A stretch of 64,000 bases of DNA from Angustibacter sp049994355 (GCF_049994355.1 NZ_CP188257.1:4216001-4280000), one strand, 5' to 3'. Shown: positions 35,827 through 45,121, numbered from the stretch's first letter. A program made the numbers and translations. The notes: a model not told the origin generated them from the sequence alone.

Positions 35827-36249
35827 ATGAGAGCCGCCCAGCCGCCACCGGTCAGCCCAGCACTGCTGAAGCATCTCCAAGTGCGCAGCGAGCGCCGGGA
35901 GAACCGGGTTGCTGATCAGATGACACGGTTCGCCGGCTCGATGAAGTTCGTGTACATCCACGCTGCCTGGTTCAGTCTGTGGATCATTCTTGGAGTCGAG
36001 GACTACCCGTACGGCCTGTTGACGATGATCGTGTCACTGGAGGCCATCTTCTTGTCGACGTTTGTGATGATCAGCCAGAACCGCGCCGACGAGAAGCGCC
36101 AAGTGATCGCGGACCAGCAGTGGCAGACGGTCCAAGAAGAGGAGCAACAGAACGAGAGGCTTCTCCGGTTGACCGACGAGATCCTCGATCTCACGAAGGA
36201 GATCCACGCTGCGAGCGACACCGCGACGCGGCGTTCGACCCGATCCTAG
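35827..36249 (+). CDS. DUF1003 membrane protein (copy 1)
   Basis: 140 residues. The DUF1003 core ADQMTRFAGSMKFVYIHAAW, then LEAIFLSTFVMISQNR with two membrane helices, is followed by a charged coiled-coil tail. Function is unknown in the family. GGGAG precedes the ATG at 35827. A paralogue in the opposite orientation lies at 38777-39196. The two bracket a segment holding OsmC, the kup remnant and DUF1275. Confidence 0.83.
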   Translation: MRAAQPPPVSPALLKHLQVRSERRENRVADQMTRFAGSMKFVYIHAAWFSLWIILGVEDYPYGLLTMIVSLEAIFLSTFVMISQNRADEKRQVIADQQWQTVQEEEQQNERLLRLTDEILDLTKEIHAASDTATRRSTRS

Positions 36250-36491
36250 GGTCGACAACCGGGCGTGAGTCCTCGGCGCGAAGGCTGCGCACCACAGTGT
36301 CCCCGGCCTCCGGGTCCCGGCTGTGGGTCATGGATTTCCCGGGCACGAGCCGCCACGAAGAAACTGGCATCGAGGTCGTCCCTCGCAGCATGGATTGGAA
36401 CCAGCGTCAGACCACCCGCAAGGTCGGGTGGCGGCTCAGGGGAAGCCGGTGTGGCCTGGGAACGGGACACACCCACTCAGTCGAGACAACC

Positions 36492-36920
36492 TCACGGCTC
36501 AACGACCACCGTCCTGACCTGGCGGCCGAGCTCGATTGTGCGAGTCACCGTGCAGAGGCGATCATGCGACCTGGCTACGGTCCGCGGCAGGATCTCGCGG
36601 GCCGCGTCACCGCGCCCGCCGACCGGGAATGTGACGTCGATGGTGAGGGTGATGTCGTCGAGGCTGTTGCCCGTGTCGTCGCGCACGTAGGTGGCATCGA
36701 CGCGTGCCTGGAACGTCTCGGCCGGGCTGCGGCGGCCGGTCACGATGTCCACATCGATCGCGGAACAGCCCGCGATCGCGGCCATCAGCAACTCGACCGG
36801 GGAGAACCCGTCCGGATCGTTGCTCCCGAACCGAAGCTCGTTCCCGCGGGCGTTGGTGGCGACGTAGACGCCCTCCTCGACCCGGCCGAGTGTGACGAAA
36901 CGATGCGTGTCTGCGGCCAT
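36492..36920 (-). CDS. OsmC-family peroxiredoxin-like protein
   Basis: 142 residues with the OsmC fold: N-terminal beta strands, then DGFSPVELLMAAIAGCSAIDVDIV with the first redox Cys (about residue 52), and ARSHDRLCTVTRTIELG with the second Cys near 127. Such proteins reduce organic hydroperoxides through the Cys pair, although the YhfA subgroup differs. Its start lies 12 bp from the truncated 3' end of the kup remnant on the same strand, so the junction that cut kup is at about 36.93 kb. Confidence 0.83.
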   Translation of the reverse strand: MAADTHRFVTLGRVEEGVYVATNARGNELRFGSNDPDGFSPVELLMAAIAGCSAIDVDIVTGRRSPAETFQARVDATYVRDDTGNSLDDITLTIDVTFPVGGRGDAAREILPRTVARSHDRLCTVTRTIELGRQVRTVVVEP

Positions 36921-36932
36921 TCGCCGATCGTC

Positions 36933-37841
36933 TCAGATCCGTACCCGCGGCAGGTAGCCGAGCCGTGCGGCCTGGGAGGCGACCGAGAAGGCGCCGGTGA
37001 TGACGGCCTGAGACGCGATCACTGTGGCAGCTGTGGCGAGGACGATCATCGGGATCCGCGCCCAGTCCGGGGTGAGCAGGAAGAACGGTGCGGACAGGTT
37101 GGCGTGGTCTTCGAGGATCAGCGCGCCTTGGCCGAAGTAGCTCAGAGCACAGGCGGGAAAGACCAGGAAGATCCAGCCCGATCGAGATCGCCTTGTGCCC
37201 GAAGTGGCCCATGTCGGCGTAGAGGGCCTCGGCACCAGTGACCGAAAGCACGATGGCCGCCAACGAGAGAACGCCAGATGGAAGTGGCCGGCTAGGAATC
37301 CGACCGCGTAGGTCGGCGAGATCGCGCGCAGGATCTCCGGTTCGTTGCCGATGCCCCAAATGCCGCAGGACCCGATGGCCACGAACCAGGCGATCATCAC
37401 CGGCCCGAACAACCGCCCGATCGCCTCGGTCTCGAACCTCTGCGCGGCGAAGAGCCCGACGATGATGACCGCGGTGATGGGCACGACCCAGTCCGCGAAC
37501 GAGGGGTCGATGACCTCGAGCCCTTCGACGGCGGAGAGCACTGAGATCGCCGGGGTGATCATGCTGTCGCCCTCGCCGTCGTTGCTGATGCGCATGGCGA
37601 GCGAGACGTAGGTGACGGTGACGATCATCGTCACCGACCAGAAGACCAGCGGGACGACGCCGTAGACGTTGCCGGTGCTCACGGGGACCGGGTGCGGGTC
37701 ATCGGGGTTGAACACCGTTTGGATGGTGTAGATCGGGCTCGTGCCGATGTCGCCGAAAACGACACCGAGTGCGCCGACCACAACCGCAAGTCGGAGCGGG
37801 CTAACCGAGCCAGTGGCGCGATCCGTCACGTAGGAACCCAA
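36933..37841 (-). pseudogene. kup: Decayed KUP potassium transporter
   Basis: About 300 residues of a normally 600-plus-residue KUP transporter. The N-terminus is convincing (GALGVVFGDIGTSPIYTIQT, then GVVPLVFWSVTMIVTVTYV). After NDGEG it jumps straight to DSMITPAISVLSAVEGLEV, losing about 45 residues. The GAEALYADMGHFG region (about 37190-37270) is in another frame, so two compensating frameshifts are present. Homology ends at ARLGYLPRVRI with a stop, removing the C-terminal half. It is surely non-functional. The truncated 3' end abuts the OsmC gene. Confidence 0.85.
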
Positions 37842-38015
37842 AGGGGTAGTGCGGCCATGGCTGCACGAACGGTTGAAGGTCCCAGCCCGGGCCTGGCCAG
37901 CTCGTCGCGGGGTCGGCGCGAGTGTTGGCCCGCGTCAGTGTTCACGACATGGCCGGGTAGGCAGCGGCGCTCTCCTCCTCGCAGGACTGACCGCGGAACG
38001 GCCGACGGTGCCAGG

Positions 38016-38702
38016 ATGGGCGATGTCGTGAAGTCACTGGTTGCAGGCACGGACGGCAGGTTGCCGTTAATGCTGCTCGCGCTCACAGCTGTCACCGGCA
38101 TCGTCGACGCGGTCAGCATCCTGGCCCTGGGCCGGGTGTTCGTAGCGAACATGACCGGCAACGTCGTCTTCATCGGCTTCGCCGTTGCCGGCGCTGCCGG
38201 GTTCTCGCTCGCGGCGTCCCTGTGCGGGCTGGGTGGCTTCCTCGTCGGTGCCGGCGCAGGCGGCCGGCTGATCGCGCGACTCGGTCCGGACCGCTCACGC
38301 CTCTTCGCCGTCGCCGTCACGATCGAGCTCCTGCTGTTCGCCATCGCCACCCTGGTCGTCCGCCTCTCGGCCTCGTCATCGGGAACTGGGCGACGCGATG
38401 TCGCGGTGGCGATGGGCACGCAGAACGCGGTGGCACGGCACCTCGCCGTCCCCGACCTGACCACCACCGTGCTGACGATGACCCTGACCGGACTCGCGTC
38501 CGACCTCCGACACGGCTCCCGTGAAGGGCTCGTCCGCCGACTCCTGGCAGTCCTGTCGATGTTCGCCGGCGCCGTCGTCGGAGCCACGCTTGTCCTCCAA
38601 CAGAGCCCGACGACAGCACTCGTCACCGGCAGCGCCCTGCTCGCCATCGTCGTCGCGACCTCGTGGAACGCATCGAGGTCTGCGAACCGAGACGGGCGCT
38701 GA
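38016..38702 (+). CDS. DUF1275 (YoaK-like) membrane protein
   Basis: 228 residues with six helices and the family opening LPLMLLALTAVTGIVDAVSI ... GRVFVANMTGNVVFIGFAVA, then AMGTQNAVARHLAVPDLTTTV and MTLTGLASDLRHGS. The function of DUF1275 is unknown. ATG at 38016 has a weak AGG upstream; a much longer in-frame reading into the kup remnant is rejected. It is convergent with the DUF1003 copy at 38777. Confidence 0.82.
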   Translation: MGDVVKSLVAGTDGRLPLMLLALTAVTGIVDAVSILALGRVFVANMTGNVVFIGFAVAGAAGFSLAASLCGLGGFLVGAGAGGRLIARLGPDRSRLFAVAVTIELLLFAIATLVVRLSASSSGTGRRDVAVAMGTQNAVARHLAVPDLTTTVLTMTLTGLASDLRHGSREGLVRRLLAVLSMFAGAVVGATLVLQQSPTTALVTGSALLAIVVATSWNASRSANRDGR

Positions 38703-38721
38703 ACCACGCCATCGGTGTGGC

Positions 38722-38765
38722 GAGCACCGGGTTGGTGCTCTGACCGTCCCCCCGCCAAAGGGCGG
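38722..38765. terminator. Two stem-loops between convergent genes
   Basis: GAGCACC/GGTGCTC (38722-38740, 5-nt loop) and CCGCC/GGCGG (38752-38765), between the convergent stops at 38702 and 38777. Probably a bidirectional terminator. Confidence 0.5.
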
Positions 38766-38776
38766 CTTCGCGCCGG

Positions 38777-39196
38777 TCAACCAGCGCCGGTCCCGGGTCT
38801 GGTCTTGACCACCGCAGCATGAATCTCGCGCGTCAAAACCTCGAGCGTCTTGGTGAGCTCGGTGTTGGCGTGCAACTCCTGCTCCTCGACAAGGAAGTCG
38901 TGGTCGGCCTTGTTCTGCTGGAAACTGGCCTGTCGGTTCTGCCCGATCATCACGAACGTCGACAGGAAGATCGCCTCGAGCGAGACAACCAGCGTCAAGG
39001 TTGGCCACGGGTTCTTCTCAAGCAGCAGCATCCAAGTCGCGAAGATCGCGATGTGGACGTAGACGAACAACATCGAGCCCGCGTAGCGGGTGATCAAGTC
39101 GGCGATGGACCCCTGCAGGCGCTCGGAGTGTTTCCGAAGGTCTTCGGCGACGGCGGGATGGTGGGAACCGGGCCCGGCCCGATGCGGGATTGACAT
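38777..39196 (-). CDS. DUF1003 membrane protein (copy 2)
   Basis: 139 residues with the DUF1003 core ADLITRYAGSMLFVYVHIAI, then LVVSLEAIFLSTFVMIGQNR, and a charged helical tail. It is a clear paralogue of the 35827-36249 product in inverted orientation. The ATG at 39196 is chosen because homology starts just after it; the longer reading to 39382 has no support. No strong ribosome-binding site is visible. Confidence 0.8.
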   Translation of the reverse strand: MSIPHRAGPGSHHPAVAEDLRKHSERLQGSIADLITRYAGSMLFVYVHIAIFATWMLLLEKNPWPTLTLVVSLEAIFLSTFVMIGQNRQASFQQNKADHDFLVEEQELHANTELTKTLEVLTREIHAAVVKTRPGTGAG

Positions 39197-39551
39197 GGAG
39201 CGAGAGTCGCAGCAACGAACGGTTGCGGCCAGCGTCGGTCTGACGCGCAACCGCGAGATCACCGCCTTCGCCGACACCGAGCGGGTGTACATCCGGCCGC
39301 CGTCGAGGTCTACCCCTGCGCCCGAACTGGCAGACCGCGGCCTGCGCGGGTCGCTACGGCCCGCCCCCGGTGTCGACAACATCTGGGACGGTCCGGCGGA
39401 ACAATCAGTCCGATTCGTCTACCCCGAACGGGTACAAGAGGTGTTCACTGATGCGATGCGAGCCCGCGATGAGGCGTGCGCGCTCGACCGGGTTTCGGGT
39501 CAGCCGCTTGGTCGGATCTTGCTCAGGATGAAAGCCGGGACTTCGGTTTAG
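39195..39551 (+). other. Possible small ORF in the gap before the LuxR gene
   Basis: The 357-bp gap holds one plus-strand frame from an ATG at 39195 to a TAG at 39551, 118 codons with about three quarters G/C at third positions. It ends 2 bp before the LuxR start. The product (Arg/Pro-rich, no domain) matches nothing recognised and no ribosome-binding site is seen. It could be a coding remnant or chance. Confidence 0.25.
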
Positions 39552-39553
39552 CT

Positions 39554-42358
39554 ATGGAACCCGTTGGGCGCGGCTCCGAGATGCAACGACTGGAAGCGTT
39601 TCTGGCCGGAGCTGTGAACGACGGGGCAGCGTTGCTTCTGTCCGGCGAGCCAGGTGTAGGCAAGACGCTCCTTCTGGACACTGTGGCGGAGATCGCTAGT
39701 CAACAAGGAGTGCGCGTCCTCCGCGCCGCGGGAGCGCAGTTTGAGGCCGGTGTCAGCTTTGCCGGCTTGCACCAGGTCCTCCAACCGCTGAAGTCCGACA
39801 TGGCCGACCTGGACCCCTACCAGGGCGCCGCGCTCAGCACGGCGCTCGGCATGGCCGAAGGTCCACCGCCTGACCAGCTGACGGTCTGTTCAGCATCGCT
39901 CGCACTCTTGCAGCACATGGCCAGACGGAGCCCGTTGCTGGTCATCATTGACGACGTGCCGTGGCTGGACCGCCCCAGCGCCATCGTTCTGGGGTTCGTG
40001 GCGCGCCGGCTCTCAGGAAGCCATGTCGGGCTGCTAACCGCGGCACGTCCCGGCCAGGAGAGCTACTTCGACCGCTACAGCATTCCGAACCTGACGGTAG
40101 GCCCTCTCGACGACGCCGCCGGCGAGGAGCTGTTGACCTCTCGCTACCCGGCGCTGGCGGCTCCGGTGCGACGGCGCCTGCTCGCTGAGGCTGAGGGGAA
40201 CCCGCTGGCGTTGCTCGAACTGCCAGCCGCCCTCAGCATCGCCCAACGAGCGGGAAACCTGCCGGCTGTGCTGCCGCTCGGTCAACGACTGCAGTCGCTG
40301 TTCGCCGGCCGCATTCACGATTTGCCCGAGGTGACAAGGCACATCCTGCTGCTCGCCGCCCTGGAAAGTTCTGGTGACCTTGAGGTGTTGCAAGCCGCCG
40401 CGACCACCGCCAAGCCCCCGTCAGACATCAGCGCTCTCGCACCGGCTGAGCGTATTCACCTGGTTGCTGTCGATGACAGGGCGGGGGTTGTGTCTTTCCG
40501 TCACCCGCTGACGCGGTCTGCTGTCGTTGAGCTCGCCACGAGCGAGGAACGTCGCTCTGCACATCGGGTGATCGCCGAGCAGCTCGGCGATCACCCTGAA
40601 CGCCGGGCATGGCACATGGCCGAGGCGACCGTCGGCGTGGACGAGACCTGCGCCGCGCTGCTCGAGCAGGCCGCCACCCGCATCCTTGCTCGTGGTGATG
40701 CTGTCGGGGCGGTCGCCGCCCTCACCCGGGCCGCGGAGTTGTCCCCACCTGGGCCAGCGCGGGGACGGCGGTTCGCTGAGGCAGCGTTCGCAGGCGCGGG
40801 TGTGACCGGCGAACTCGAGGACGCGGCGCGCCTGCTCGCGGACGCTCACAACGCCGACCCTCACGTCAAGGACTCATTCCAGGCCGCTGTAACGGCTGCT
40901 TTCGTGCTGGTCAACGGCGATGGCGACATCGACACCGCCCACCGCCTGATCGTCGGCGCACTCGAGGACGGCGAGCCGGTCAGCGACTTGGGTCTCGTGC
41001 ACGCCCTGAGCGCGCTGAGCATGATCTGCTTCTTCGGTGGCCGGGCCGAGCTGTGGAAGCCGTTCTACGACGCCTTGGACAGGCTCGAACCTCACGTCCC
41101 GCGGTCCCTTCGCCTGATCAGCGAAACCTTCGCCGACCCTGCCCGTACCAGCCCGGCAGCCAGCGCCGCCCTGGATGCGGCCCTGGCCGGGTTGGCGAAC
41201 GAGGCTGACCCGACCGCGGTCGTCCAGGTCGCGTTCACCGCCGGAACGATCGACCGGTTGGCGCCAGCTCGGCCGGCCCTGCTGCGCGTCGTCCAGATCG
41301 GCCGCGAGGTCGGTGCCGCGGGACTGGTTATCCAGGCGCAGGTCCTGCTGGCCCTGGACTCCTACTGGTCTGGTCTCTGGGACGACGCCATCGCTCGTGC
41401 TGACGAGGTGGTCGAGCTGTGCCAGGTGCACCGGTTCCCGTTGTTCGCGATCTCCGCCCATCACGTCCACGCCGCGGTAGCGGCGTCTCGGGGAGAGGAG
41501 GATGCCCTGTCCCAGGCGCTGAGGGCGTTGACGTCATGGGGAACACCCCGCGGCGCTGGACTTGCCACCCAGATGGAGGCCCATGCCCGTTCGGTGGAAG
41601 CCCTGGGTCGAGGTGACTACGACGGCGCGTACCGGTGGTCGGCCAGGATCAGCCCGGCCGGGGTGCTGGCCGCCCACGTCCAGTTCGCGCTGTGGGTCCT
41701 GATGGATCTAGTCGAAGGCGCCGTACACACCGGTCGCCTCGCCGAGGCGTCCGCGCACATCCACGCCGTGCAGGAGGCGGGCGTCGCGAGCCTGTCCCCG
41801 CGGATGGCGCTGTCAGTTCGCGCGGCCTGCGCGATGGCCGCCGACGACCAGGACGCGCCTGAACTGTTCGACGAGGCGCTGGCCACCGTCGATGCCGATC
41901 AGTGGCCGTTCTACCTGGGCCGCGTCCAGTTGGCCTACGGGCAGCGGCTGCGGCGGCTGCGCCGTCCCACCGATGCCCGCGTCCAGCTCGAGCGCGCCTT
42001 GGAGACGTTCGAACGACTCGGAGCCCATCCTTGGCAGCTGCGGGCGAGCGCTGAGTTGCGCGCCACCGGGCGTTCGTCACTACCCGCCCACCGCCGGCCA
42101 CCCCGCACGTCCACGCCACCACCTGCGGACCTGACACCCCAGGAACGGGCCATCGCCGAACTCGCGGCAACCGGCCTCACGAACAAACAGGTCGGTGAGC
42201 AGCTCTACCTCTCCCACCGCACCGTGTCCGGACATCTGCACCGGATCTTTCCCAAGCTCGGGATCACTTCACGGGCCGCGCTACGCCGGGCCCTGGACCA
42301 GCACGACGCGGGCGCCTCGACGCACCCGCAGGGGGACGTTCCGGACCCGACGAGCTAG
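39554..42358 (+). CDS. LuxR-family LAL regulator (AAA-type)
   Basis: 934 residues. The STAND/AAA ATPase has Walker A GEPGVGKTLLLD (31-42), Walker B-like LLVIIDDVPWLD near 135 and the AEGNPLALLELPAAL sensor segment. The long helical repeat region is followed by a LuxR HTH at the C-terminus (LTPQERAIAELAATGLTNKQ, YLSHRTVSGHLHRIFPKLGI). It probably regulates the two hydrolase genes that follow (42476, 43332). The inducer is unknown. ATG at 39554 gives the standard N-terminus; a longer in-frame reading has no homology. Confidence 0.9.
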   Translation: MEPVGRGSEMQRLEAFLAGAVNDGAALLLSGEPGVGKTLLLDTVAEIASQQGVRVLRAAGAQFEAGVSFAGLHQVLQPLKSDMADLDPYQGAALSTALGMAEGPPPDQLTVCSASLALLQHMARRSPLLVIIDDVPWLDRPSAIVLGFVARRLSGSHVGLLTAARPGQESYFDRYSIPNLTVGPLDDAAGEELLTSRYPALAAPVRRRLLAEAEGNPLALLELPAALSIAQRAGNLPAVLPLGQRLQSLFAGRIHDLPEVTRHILLLAALESSGDLEVLQAAATTAKPPSDISALAPAERIHLVAVDDRAGVVSFRHPLTRSAVVELATSEERRSAHRVIAEQLGDHPERRAWHMAEATVGVDETCAALLEQAATRILARGDAVGAVAALTRAAELSPPGPARGRRFAEAAFAGAGVTGELEDAARLLADAHNADPHVKDSFQAAVTAAFVLVNGDGDIDTAHRLIVGALEDGEPVSDLGLVHALSALSMICFFGGRAELWKPFYDALDRLEPHVPRSLRLISETFADPARTSPAASAALDAALAGLANEADPTAVVQVAFTAGTIDRLAPARPALLRVVQIGREVGAAGLVIQAQVLLALDSYWSGLWDDAIARADEVVELCQVHRFPLFAISAHHVHAAVAASRGEEDALSQALRALTSWGTPRGAGLATQMEAHARSVEALGRGDYDGAYRWSARISPAGVLAAHVQFALWVLMDLVEGAVHTGRLAEASAHIHAVQEAGVASLSPRMALSVRAACAMAADDQDAPELFDEALATVDADQWPFYLGRVQLAYGQRLRRLRRPTDARVQLERALETFERLGAHPWQLRASAELRATGRSSLPAHRRPPRTSTPPPADLTPQERAIAELAATGLTNKQVGEQLYLSHRTVSGHLHRIFPKLGITSRAALRRALDQHDAGASTHPQGDVPDPTS

Positions 42359-42475
42359 CCGGAGGAATCAGGCAGTCAGATCGGAGTCGCCAGCAGAGTC
42401 ATCTGACTCATGCGGCCCACCCTATCGTCGCCCTAGCGTCATGGGCTCAACGAGATCCGAGAGGGAGGACTCACC

Positions 42476-43168
42476 ATGCCTGCATCCACGCCAAACGTGG
42501 TCTTGGTCCACGGAGGGTTCGTCGACGGTTCCGGCTGGAAGGCCGTGTACGAGCGACTGACAACCTATGGCTACAACGTTGCCGTCGTGCAGCACCCGAC
42601 CCTGTCGCTGGACGGAGACGTCGCCGCCACCAAGCAGGTGATCGACAGCCTCGACGGGCCAGTCGTACTGGTCGGGCACTCCTACGGCGGTGTGGTCATC
42701 ACCGAGACCGGCACCGACGACCGCGTCGTCGGTCTGGTGTACATCGCGGCGTTCGCACCCGACAAGGGCGAGTCGGTGAACACGCTCATCGCCGACCCAC
42801 CACCGGGCGCCCCGGTCCCCCCGATCCTGCCGCCCCGCGACGGGTTCCTGTTCCTGGACCGCGACAAGTTCCACGAGTCGTTCGCCGGCGATCTCCCGCA
42901 CGACGAGGCTGCCTTCATGGCAGACTCCCAGGTCCCCTGGGGCGTCGACGCCCTCGCCGGCACGGTCAGCGAGCCGGGCTGGCGCGTCAAGCCCAGCTGG
43001 TACCTGATCGCCACCGATGACCACATGATTCCCCCGCCCGCACAACGCGCTATGTCCGAGCGAGCCGGCTCCACCGTCGTGGAGTCCCCCGGCAGCCACT
43101 CGATCTACGTCTCCCAGTCGCAGGCAGCCGCCGACCTGATTCGCACCGCCGTCGAGGCGCTCACCTGA
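42476..43168 (+). CDS. Alpha/beta-hydrolase
   Basis: A 230-residue cytosolic alpha/beta-hydrolase of the esterase/salicylate-esterase-like group. NVVLVHGGFVDGSGW forms the oxyanion loop, Ser69 lies in VGHSYGG, an acid candidate in LIATDDHMIPP, and His in SPGSHSIYVS. The substrate is unknown. GAGGGAGGA precedes the ATG. It is followed by a paralogue with a Tat leader (43332). Confidence 0.87.
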   Translation: MPASTPNVVLVHGGFVDGSGWKAVYERLTTYGYNVAVVQHPTLSLDGDVAATKQVIDSLDGPVVLVGHSYGGVVITETGTDDRVVGLVYIAAFAPDKGESVNTLIADPPPGAPVPPILPPRDGFLFLDRDKFHESFAGDLPHDEAAFMADSQVPWGVDALAGTVSEPGWRVKPSWYLIATDDHMIPPPAQRAMSERAGSTVVESPGSHSIYVSQSQAAADLIRTAVEALT

Positions 43169-43331
43169 GCCGAGGCGACCGTCAAACCCGCCTCTCGCAT
43201 TGCGTCCTGGTCAGGCCCGACCTGGAGCGGAACTGCCCCGCTGAATCGGGACCGCACCTAGCCCCCCCGTGCCTTGCGGCGAAGAGGACGGCACCCAAGT
43301 CAGCACAACTCATTGAAACGAGGAGCTCACC

Positions 43332-44183
43332 ATGAGTACGAATATCTCGCGCCGCCAGGCGCTGATGACGGGCGCAGCCGTCGCCGGGTCAGCTGTGCTG
43401 CTCGGCACTGGGCTCGGGGCAGAGGCGGCGGCCGCTGCCGAACCGCAAGCCGCCAATCGCGGGCCGAAGGTCAAGCCGACCATCGTGCTGGTGCACGGTG
43501 GCTACGCCGACTCGTCCTGCTGGAACGACGTCATCCGCGAACTGCAGCACGAGGGCTACACCACGATCGCCGGGTCCAACCCGCTCCGGGGGATCCCCAC
43601 GGACGCCCCGTACATCGCCAGCCTGCTGGACTCCATCCCCGGGCCGGTTGTGCTGGTCGCGCACTCCATGGGCGGAACCGTCATCACCAACGCCGCCGCC
43701 GGGAAGGGCAACGTCAAGGCGCTGGTCTACATCTCGGCGTTCGTGCCCGACGTGGGCGAGACGCAAGGCGACCTGATCAACAAGTTCCCGGGCAGCGAGG
43801 TCCTCCCGGTGAGTGTGCCGGTCGCGTACACCAAGGCGGACGGCACCACCGGAACCGACCTGTACCTGAGCAAGGACGGACAGGCGGCCTTCGCCGCCGA
43901 CATCTCCAAGGATGCATTCCGGGTCCTGCAGGCCACCCAGCGGCCGTTCGACGCGGACTCGTTCATCTTTCCGACGACGGCCGCCGCGTGGAAGACGATC
44001 CCGTCGTGGGGGCTGGTCGCCGGCCGGGACAAGGCGATCCCGCCCGCGTGCGAGCGTTTCATGTACAGCCGCGCCAAGGCGCGCAAGGTCGTCGAGGTGC
44101 CCACCTCGTCCCACGTCGCGATGATCAGCCACCCCCGGACCGTCGCCCGACTCATCAAGGACGCAGCTAAGGCGACCTGCTGA
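43332..44183 (+). CDS. Tat-exported alpha/beta-hydrolase
   Basis: 283 residues. A twin-arginine leader (ISRRQALMTGAAVAG, cleavage around 36) precedes a mature domain homologous to the previous gene's product: IVLVHGGYADSSCW, Ser112 in VAHSMGG, LVAGRDKAIPP as acid loop, and His in TSSHVAMISHP. Export of a folded paralogue suggests an inside/outside pair of related esterases. ACGAGGAG precedes the ATG. Confidence 0.87.
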   Translation: MSTNISRRQALMTGAAVAGSAVLLGTGLGAEAAAAAEPQAANRGPKVKPTIVLVHGGYADSSCWNDVIRELQHEGYTTIAGSNPLRGIPTDAPYIASLLDSIPGPVVLVAHSMGGTVITNAAAGKGNVKALVYISAFVPDVGETQGDLINKFPGSEVLPVSVPVAYTKADGTTGTDLYLSKDGQAAFAADISKDAFRVLQATQRPFDADSFIFPTTAAAWKTIPSWGLVAGRDKAIPPACERFMYSRAKARKVVEVPTSSHVAMISHPRTVARLIKDAAKATC

Positions 44184-44347
44184 CCTCGCCGTTCAGTGCA
44201 CCGGCTCATCCGCGTGGGCCGGGGCACTTGCGGGACTCGCGCGGGAGCGCGCTCCCATTCCGAGATCCGCTCCTGTGGGCAGTTGCCGAGCGAGCCGGAG
44301 GAAAGGATCAGGCGCCGATCACGACCGGCCGTGAATCTGGTGGCAGG

Positions 44348-44650
44348 ATGCGCGACGTGGACCCTGAAGCGGTGCCCTGGCGCGCCACCGTCGATGTTGA
44401 ACTCCAAGATCCGCTCACCGAGGCCAAGGTGGCCGACCTGATCACCCGACTATCGGTGGCGCATGGCGGGGTCAGCTTCAGCGGGAAGAGCGACTTGAGA
44501 GTCAAGATGACCGTGCTGGCCGCGACGATCCCCGATGCGGTCCTGGACGTGCAGGTGCTCCTCGGTGATGCCCTGGCCAAGGTGGGGTGCTCTCTGATGG
44601 TGATGCGCGCGGTGAAGGTTCGGGCCGACGACAAGCACCCAGATGCTTGA
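44348..44650 (+). CDS. Small hypothetical protein
   Basis: 100 residues from the ATG at 44348, soluble, with alternating beta-alpha segments (WRATVDVELQDPLTEAKVAD, then VSFSGKSDLRVKMTVLA, then PDAVLDVQVLLGDALAKVG). These suggest a small ferredoxin-like fold. No family is recognised. An alternative start at 44228 adds 40 residues of low quality. The ribosome-binding site is weak. Confidence 0.55.
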   Translation: MRDVDPEAVPWRATVDVELQDPLTEAKVADLITRLSVAHGGVSFSGKSDLRVKMTVLAATIPDAVLDVQVLLGDALAKVGCSLMVMRAVKVRADDKHPDA

Positions 44651-44686
44651 GGTCGCCCGAGCCAGCATGGCCGTCCGCAGTGGCCA

Positions 44687-44851
44687 TCAGCTCCGCAGTC
44701 GCAGGAAGATCCGCGACAGGTAGGCGAGCCCACCGATGGCGCCGATCATGGCGTAGGGCCACAGGTCGCCTTCGCGCGCGACCTCGATGACGAAGCGCGG
44801 AAGGCGGCCAGCGCAGGTCAGGCAGAACTCGACGGGTGCCAGTCGGGGGCC
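44687..44851 (-). other. Small membrane ORF or remnant lacking a normal start
   Basis: Directly after the TAA at 44852 and in the same frame as the gene before it, 54 codons with near-total G/C third positions run to a TGA at 44687. The product has a CLTC pair and a hydrophobic helix ending in a basic tail (WPYAMIGAIGGLAYLSRIFL). The codon bias says coding, but no ATG or GTG lies near its beginning. It would need a CTG start, readthrough of the TAA, or it is a 5'-deleted fragment. Confidence 0.35.
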
Positions 44852-45121
44852 TTAGGCGCTGCGCGGTACCGCGGCCGTGGTGGTTCCCCCCGCCGCTGCT
44901 CGGCGGGTCAGCTCCTCCTTGGCGAGGCGCTGCACGAACAACGGTACGAACGCGCGGATGGGTGCGTCGGTGAACTGCCCAGCGACCTGGTCCAGGACGT
45001 GGTCCACCTCGGCTTGGCCCATCTGCTCGTCGAACTGCGCGTGCACTGAACAGGACGCATCGCCCAGGTCGGGGTGAAGGCTAGGGCGGCTCGCGCCGAT
45101 GTCGAGCTGGATGCGATCCAT
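44852..45121 (-). CDS. Three-helix-bundle dimerization-domain protein
   Basis: 89 residues. The region EVDHVLDQVAGQFTDAPIRA followed by FVPLFVQRLAKEELTRRA matches the short three-helix-bundle dimerization domain common in actinobacterial small proteins of unknown role. There is no signal or membrane segment. ATG at 45121 is the start nearest the conserved domain, while longer readings run into the SDR gene. Confidence 0.6.
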   Translation of the reverse strand: MDRIQLDIGASRPSLHPDLGDASCSVHAQFDEQMGQAEVDHVLDQVAGQFTDAPIRAFVPLFVQRLAKEELTRRAAAGGTTTAAVPRSA

